Origin: Oscillospiraceae bacterium
GTDB lineage: Bacteria > Bacillota_A > Clostridia > Oscillospirales > JAAYXM01
Length of the DNA stretch: 5,205 nucleotides
Direction: 5' to 3'
NCBI GenBank assembly: GCA_017408185.1
Contig: JAFQVE010000301.1
Coordinates: forward strand, 1-5,205
Part shown: piece by piece, positions 4,673-5,205 of the stretch
Layout of the letters: each line of letters begins with the position of its first letter
How positions within the stretch are numbered: position 1 is the stretch's first letter
Notes under the pieces: generated by a model
Seen by the model: only the letters and a program-made list of their open reading frames with translations
Database searches by the model: none
What the model was told of the DNA's origin: nothing
Program-made: the position numbers and the translations under genes

Positions 4673-5205
4673 ATGAAAAAACGCATTTTTTCAATGCTTA
4701 CAGCGGCGGCAATAACGCTTTCTCTATTGCCGCAAGCTTTTGCATTTTCATATAACGATATGCAAAAGGAATTTAGTGTTTCCGGATATGAAATAACCAC
4801 GGTTGCGCCGGATGTCCGTCATATTGGACTCCGTGCATACGATACTGCCGGAAACCAGAATATAAACGCAGTGGAGTTTAACCCCAAAAGCGCATATACC
4901 GCGCTCCGCGCCGGCAAAAGCCAGGGGTACGTCTGGAGTACACAGACGGTAAAAACCATTGCTAACAATATGAGCGATATAAACGGCGACGTTGCCGTTG
5001 CCGCAATAAACGGTGACTTTTTCACCTTTGGCGTCGGCGTGCCGCACGGGGTATTCATCGAGGACGGAATCATTCTCTCCACCCCGCCGCAGTATTACGC
5101 GGCTTTCGGGCTCACCTATGACAACGAGCCCTTTATCGTCCGCCACGGAACGATTTTGGATAAAATTTTCCGCATAAACGGAGTCCTTGCCGATGTTTCG
5201 GGAAT
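4673..5205 (+). CDS. Secreted phosphodiester glycosidase-like protein (NAGPA family), partial, 3' end outside the window
   Basis: The frame stays open to the window edge: 177 codons are visible. Residues 1-24 form a Sec signal peptide, with a positive start (MKKR), a hydrophobic core (roughly 8-20) and an A-F-A cleavage site before FSYND, so the product is exported, probably by the SecA encoded just upstream. The mature part has the hallmark segment of the NAGPA/DUF2233 fold, VAVAAINGDFFTFGVGVPHG (107-126), followed by a V-F-I-E-D-G strand (127-132). Members include the mammalian uncovering enzyme that removes GlcNAc from a phosphodiester. Bacterial members are extracellular, and their substrates (cell-wall or polysaccharide phosphodiesters) are mostly unproven. 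The 44-nt gap after secA, with no terminator, suggests co-transcription. The missing C-terminus may carry further domains such as SLH or copper-amine-oxidase-like repeats, which cannot be judged here. Confidence 0.8.
   Translation, partial: MKKRIFSMLTAAAITLSLLPQAFAFSYNDMQKEFSVSGYEITTVAPDVRHIGLRAYDTAGNQNINAVEFNPKSAYTALRAGKSQGYVWSTQTVKTIANNMSDINGDVAVAAINGDFFTFGVGVPHGVFIEDGIILSTPPQYYAAFGLTYDNEPFIVRHGTILDKIFRINGVLADVSG

Overview
The window looks like a chromosomal fragment of a Clostridia-type Firmicute, probably an uncultivated gut-associated lineage. The reasons are purine-rich Shine-Dalgarno sites (GGAGG, GGAGGA), AT-rich intergenic DNA with sigma-A/sigma-70-like promoters, coding DNA of roughly half G+C, a long SecA with the variable insert and C-terminal zinc motif seen in Clostridia, and a short Thermotoga/archaeal-type S-adenosylhomocysteine hydrolase. 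This assignment rests on gene style only; there is no rRNA in the window.

Layout, left to right. Positions 1-34 (minus) hold only the first 11 codons of a gene running off the left edge. It is preceded by a good ribosome binding site and a leader of about 190 nt packed with consecutive hairpins (71-228). A textbook promoter drives it (TTGACA, 17 bp, TATAAT; 232-260, minus). Positions 331-1569 (minus) encode a complete AdoHcy hydrolase-family enzyme (ahcY), probably ended by a hairpin-plus-T-tract terminator at 261-306. Positions 1570-1883 are a divergent intergenic region with promoters for both flanking genes, a perfect 12-bp inverted repeat in the presumed secA leader, and a degenerate copy of part of that repeat nearer ahcY.

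Positions 1884-4628 (plus) encode SecA, the ATPase motor of the Sec protein-export pathway. The reading frame is complete and well conserved from end to end except for one in-frame TAA at 3714-3716, where the family has an aromatic residue (usually Tyr) in the S-R-F-Y-L-S-L-E-D segment. The stop separates the two ATPase lobes plus preprotein-binding domain (610 aa) from the scaffold, wing, IRA1 and SEC-C region (296 aa). A ribosome-binding-like GAGGA and an ATG lie 21 nt after the stop, so a two-polypeptide SecA is formally possible. A sequencing error or a very recent nonsense mutation is the simpler explanation.

Forty-four bases after secA, a strong RBS precedes a secreted phosphodiester glycosidase-like (NAGPA family) protein whose 3' end is outside the window. 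SecA would be the exporter of this signal-peptide protein. AhcY is unrelated in function and recycles the by-product of SAM-dependent methylation. The observations most worth following are the secA stop codon, the adenine-pocket substitutions in AhcY that suggest inosine rather than adenosine chemistry, and the hairpin-rich leader of the leftmost gene.
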